From assembly GCF_032854445.1 (NCBI RefSeq), contig NC_088295.1, positions 26,773,385 to 26,837,384 on the forward strand: a stretch of 64,000 nt of DNA, given 5' to 3'. The notes beneath the pieces are model-generated. The model saw only the letters and a program-made list of their open reading frames with translations, made no database searches and was not told the origin of the DNA. This document shows positions 61,730 to 64,000 of this stretch, in pieces. Origin of the DNA: Liolophura sinensis. Lineage: Eukaryota; Mollusca; Polyplacophora; Chitonida; Chitonidae. Position numbers and translations under genes: made by a program. Every line of letters begins with the position of its first letter. Position 1 is the first letter of the stretch.

Positions 61730-63794
61730 CCCCCACAAGACTATCGTAGCTTGCAAACTCTGAAATTGAATAGAAACAAGTGGACAACAATTTCCACGAT
61801 GTGTTTCAGTTTCCATTTAGAGATTAGCTTGTCGACAGATTTAATGGGTGATGGACTAATGATAAGCAGACAAAATGAATTATCAAACATTTTTTGCCCC
61901 TGGATGTGTACAACGTCATGTCAGGCAGTTACCTGGTCAGGTGTGATTTCTGCGCAGGTGTTGTCTGGTTTTATGAACAAACCTAAAATTGGTTTTCTCG
62001 TGTATAAGACACAAAAGTGTTCATTTTATATTCTGCATTGAAAGGCAGTAACGATTCGTTTTTAAATTACAAACAAATGTCCAATAACCATTAGTAAGAA
62101 TACAGACCCTTTTATCTTTTCTGAAAACTTGCCTAAATAACTAACTTATATTCCTAACATTTTTGAGCGACCCAATGAGCATTCTTCAGCTGCAAAGTGC
62201 GAGCACTGTCGATATATGGATCACGTGGATATCAACTGCAGTTAGCATTTTTTTTTCCTCGAATCGATACCATTTTTCGTGCACATCTCCATCTCATAGC
62301 GATAAACTCCCACACATAAGTATTTCCTTCAGTCATTATCTCAGTGCAGTCTTTAACCACGCTTTGGTCGAAAAAGCTAGTGACGATGCCAAGCATGATT
62401 CTGTCATTTCAGAGAAAAAGACGTGTTGTTCAGGACACGACAAGAGAATTTGGCATGACTTGGACTTTACCCATTTCACTTCTCTCGAAAAATGTAGGTT
62501 TGTGTAGTTTGAACTCATTGAAAACATTTCAGTTCGAGCGAGTGTTGTGCTGTTAAATGAGCAAGGGTTGCGAGAATACTTTCTTGTTACGTGTGTTGGT
62601 CTTTGTGAAGAAATGTGTAAAACCTTTTCGTGTGCATGCAGAAGCTGTTGCCCCTCCAGCACGGATATATGGATATATCAATGTCCACGAGTCGGCCAGA
62701 CATTATTACACCGTCAGCATTCCATTGCGGAGATCTCTGAGCGACTGGATTGTTACATAGATCTAGAGTAATGAACTGGGTGCTCTATCCAAAATCCCCA
62801 GTGATCCACGCACATTTTACAGAAACTGGAACTGCAACTGATCCTAACCAGAGGCCATTTGAGGCGGACCGAATTGGATTATCACTCAACAGAATAGACC
62901 ATCGCTCGGAGATCAGACTCAACCCACTGTTCAAATCTTCGATAACAGGGTTGTAGCTTAGTAGCTTTTCGTACTGTTTGCCATGCACTAACTAATGCCC
63001 TCCATTGGTCAATTCTGCCCACCAGCTGGCAGTTCCAACGGCTCTTGGTCGAGAAAATACTACCACGTTCATAGCCAATCAAGCATTAAACTCTTACGAG
63101 CAAATCCTTCCAGCAGTAGAGTGAGCTTAATGCACGGGTTCCTAGCACTCGTTCTGACAGCCTTGGGCGTCTCCCAGACACTCTCCTATAGATATAAATA
63201 GCTGTTCGCCTATATTTCCAGGCTCTTAAGGTGAGATCAGGGTTCTTGTTAAAGTTGTACGACACAGACGTGGTTAAACATTGTGCTCTATATATTATTT
63301 GATTTGGAATTGTCCCGGATTCTTTTCCCCAGGCTATAGGTTAACCAGTTCTGCCGCCTGAATGGACCTCCTGAGACAAGCCAACTGTTGCCCATCCCAG
63401 GGCAATTCGACACAAGCTGTCTGCGTGACAAGTTGCTACTGTAGACACTGGTGCCGAGGAAATGTTATTCAAATCGTTTACTCTTTTCATGGCAATAATA
63501 AATAAAAAAAGATGGCTGAAAGTCATCTACCTGGAATTACAGGACCATTAAATAATACGTTGTTTATGATAGTTTGTCATTTAGACTGAAGCTGGAATAG
63601 AATTTATCTTCACATTTGATCTTATCAGGCTCAGTTTTCCTAAATCAAAATGTTACTTGTGCAGTATATTAAGTTTAGAAACTTGTAGAACACAATTGAT
63701 ACCTGAGTTATGTCCCCTAAAATGGCCTACAAGATTAATTCTGGTGACAAAAATACTTAGACAGCTCGTGAAACATGTTTGCTACATATATTGA
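61730..63794. repeat. Large tandem repeat, unit 5
   Basis: Landmarks: TTATCAAACATTTTTTGCCC (61879), ATTCTTCAGCTGCAAAG (62181), GCAGTCTTTAACCACGC (62347), AGAAGCTGTTGCCCC (62640), ACATAGATCTAGAGTAATGA (62755), CTGCCCACCAGCTGG (63015), CCAGACACTCTCCTATAG (63175) and CTGAAGCTGGAATAG (63585). Spacing agrees closely with unit 3. Confidence 0.83.
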
Positions 63795-64000
63795 GATGGG
63801 GTTTTGCTATCTAGATATCTTAAGAGATTGGAAATGATCTGCTTTCTTTACTGAAGATCTGAAAGAGAATAATCAATATATATGTGCTGACAAGACGGTT
63901 TAGTTATGATAAAAAAAATAGCTGTCGATGTAACTTTAATGTTGAGGCCAAGAAGATGGAGACATTTCCCATTCTGAATTTCGAGAGTTCCAATCTAAAT
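63795..64000. repeat. Large tandem repeat, start of unit 6
   Basis: GGAAATGATCTGCTTTCTTT (63831) and ACATTTCCC...GAGAGTTCCAATCTAA near the end match the start of units 2-4. The array runs beyond the window. Confidence 0.75.

Overview
The window looks like nuclear DNA from an invertebrate animal, probably a marine lophotrochozoan such as a mollusc. It is AT-rich, gene-poor and full of repeats. It carries many tRNA-derived SINEs whose central part reads like the MetaSINE type common in molluscs and brachiopods, plus long TA microsatellites, minisatellites and a decayed Penelope-like retroelement. The species assignment is inference.

Only two protein genes can be recognised. At 1350-2078 (+) is an intact, single-exon Ras-family GTPase of the RASD/Rhes-DIRAS-like group, with all G motifs and a C-terminal CAAX box. 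At 7855-8595 (-) is its paralogue, facing it tail to tail about 5.8 kb away. The paralogue is conserved from start codon to CAAX box, but its frame is broken by one extra base and, about 60 nt later, one missing base. It is either a young pseudogene or a functional gene carrying two assembly errors. Weaker candidate exons are noted at 12805-13168 (+), 24174-24589 (+) and, very tentatively, 16.6-18.1 kb (-).

Layout: 0-0.33 kb palindromic repeat; 1.3-8.6 kb GTPase pair with two tandem SINEs between them; 10.5-12.7 kb minisatellites of 57 and 36 bp; 18.2-19.1 kb 42-bp minisatellite with higher-order structure; 28.65-29.1 kb 164-bp tandem repeat; 29.7-32.3 kb two head-to-head copies of a composite SINE+MITE repeat; 34.6-36.4 kb 29/30-bp minisatellite; 37.9-57 kb a run of SINEs nearly all in minus orientation, with a Penelope-like remnant (42.6-43.0 kb) and a MITE with clear TSD (50.1 kb); 51.8 kb to the window end, a large diverged tandem array with a basic period near 2.8 kb, in at least five copies, including deletion derivatives and nested insertions.

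No operon-like system, rRNA, canonical tRNA or CRISPR array was seen. The most unusual parts are the broken GTPase paralogue, the 2.8-kb tandem array whose nested insertions allow its history to be ordered, and the SINE+MITE composite.
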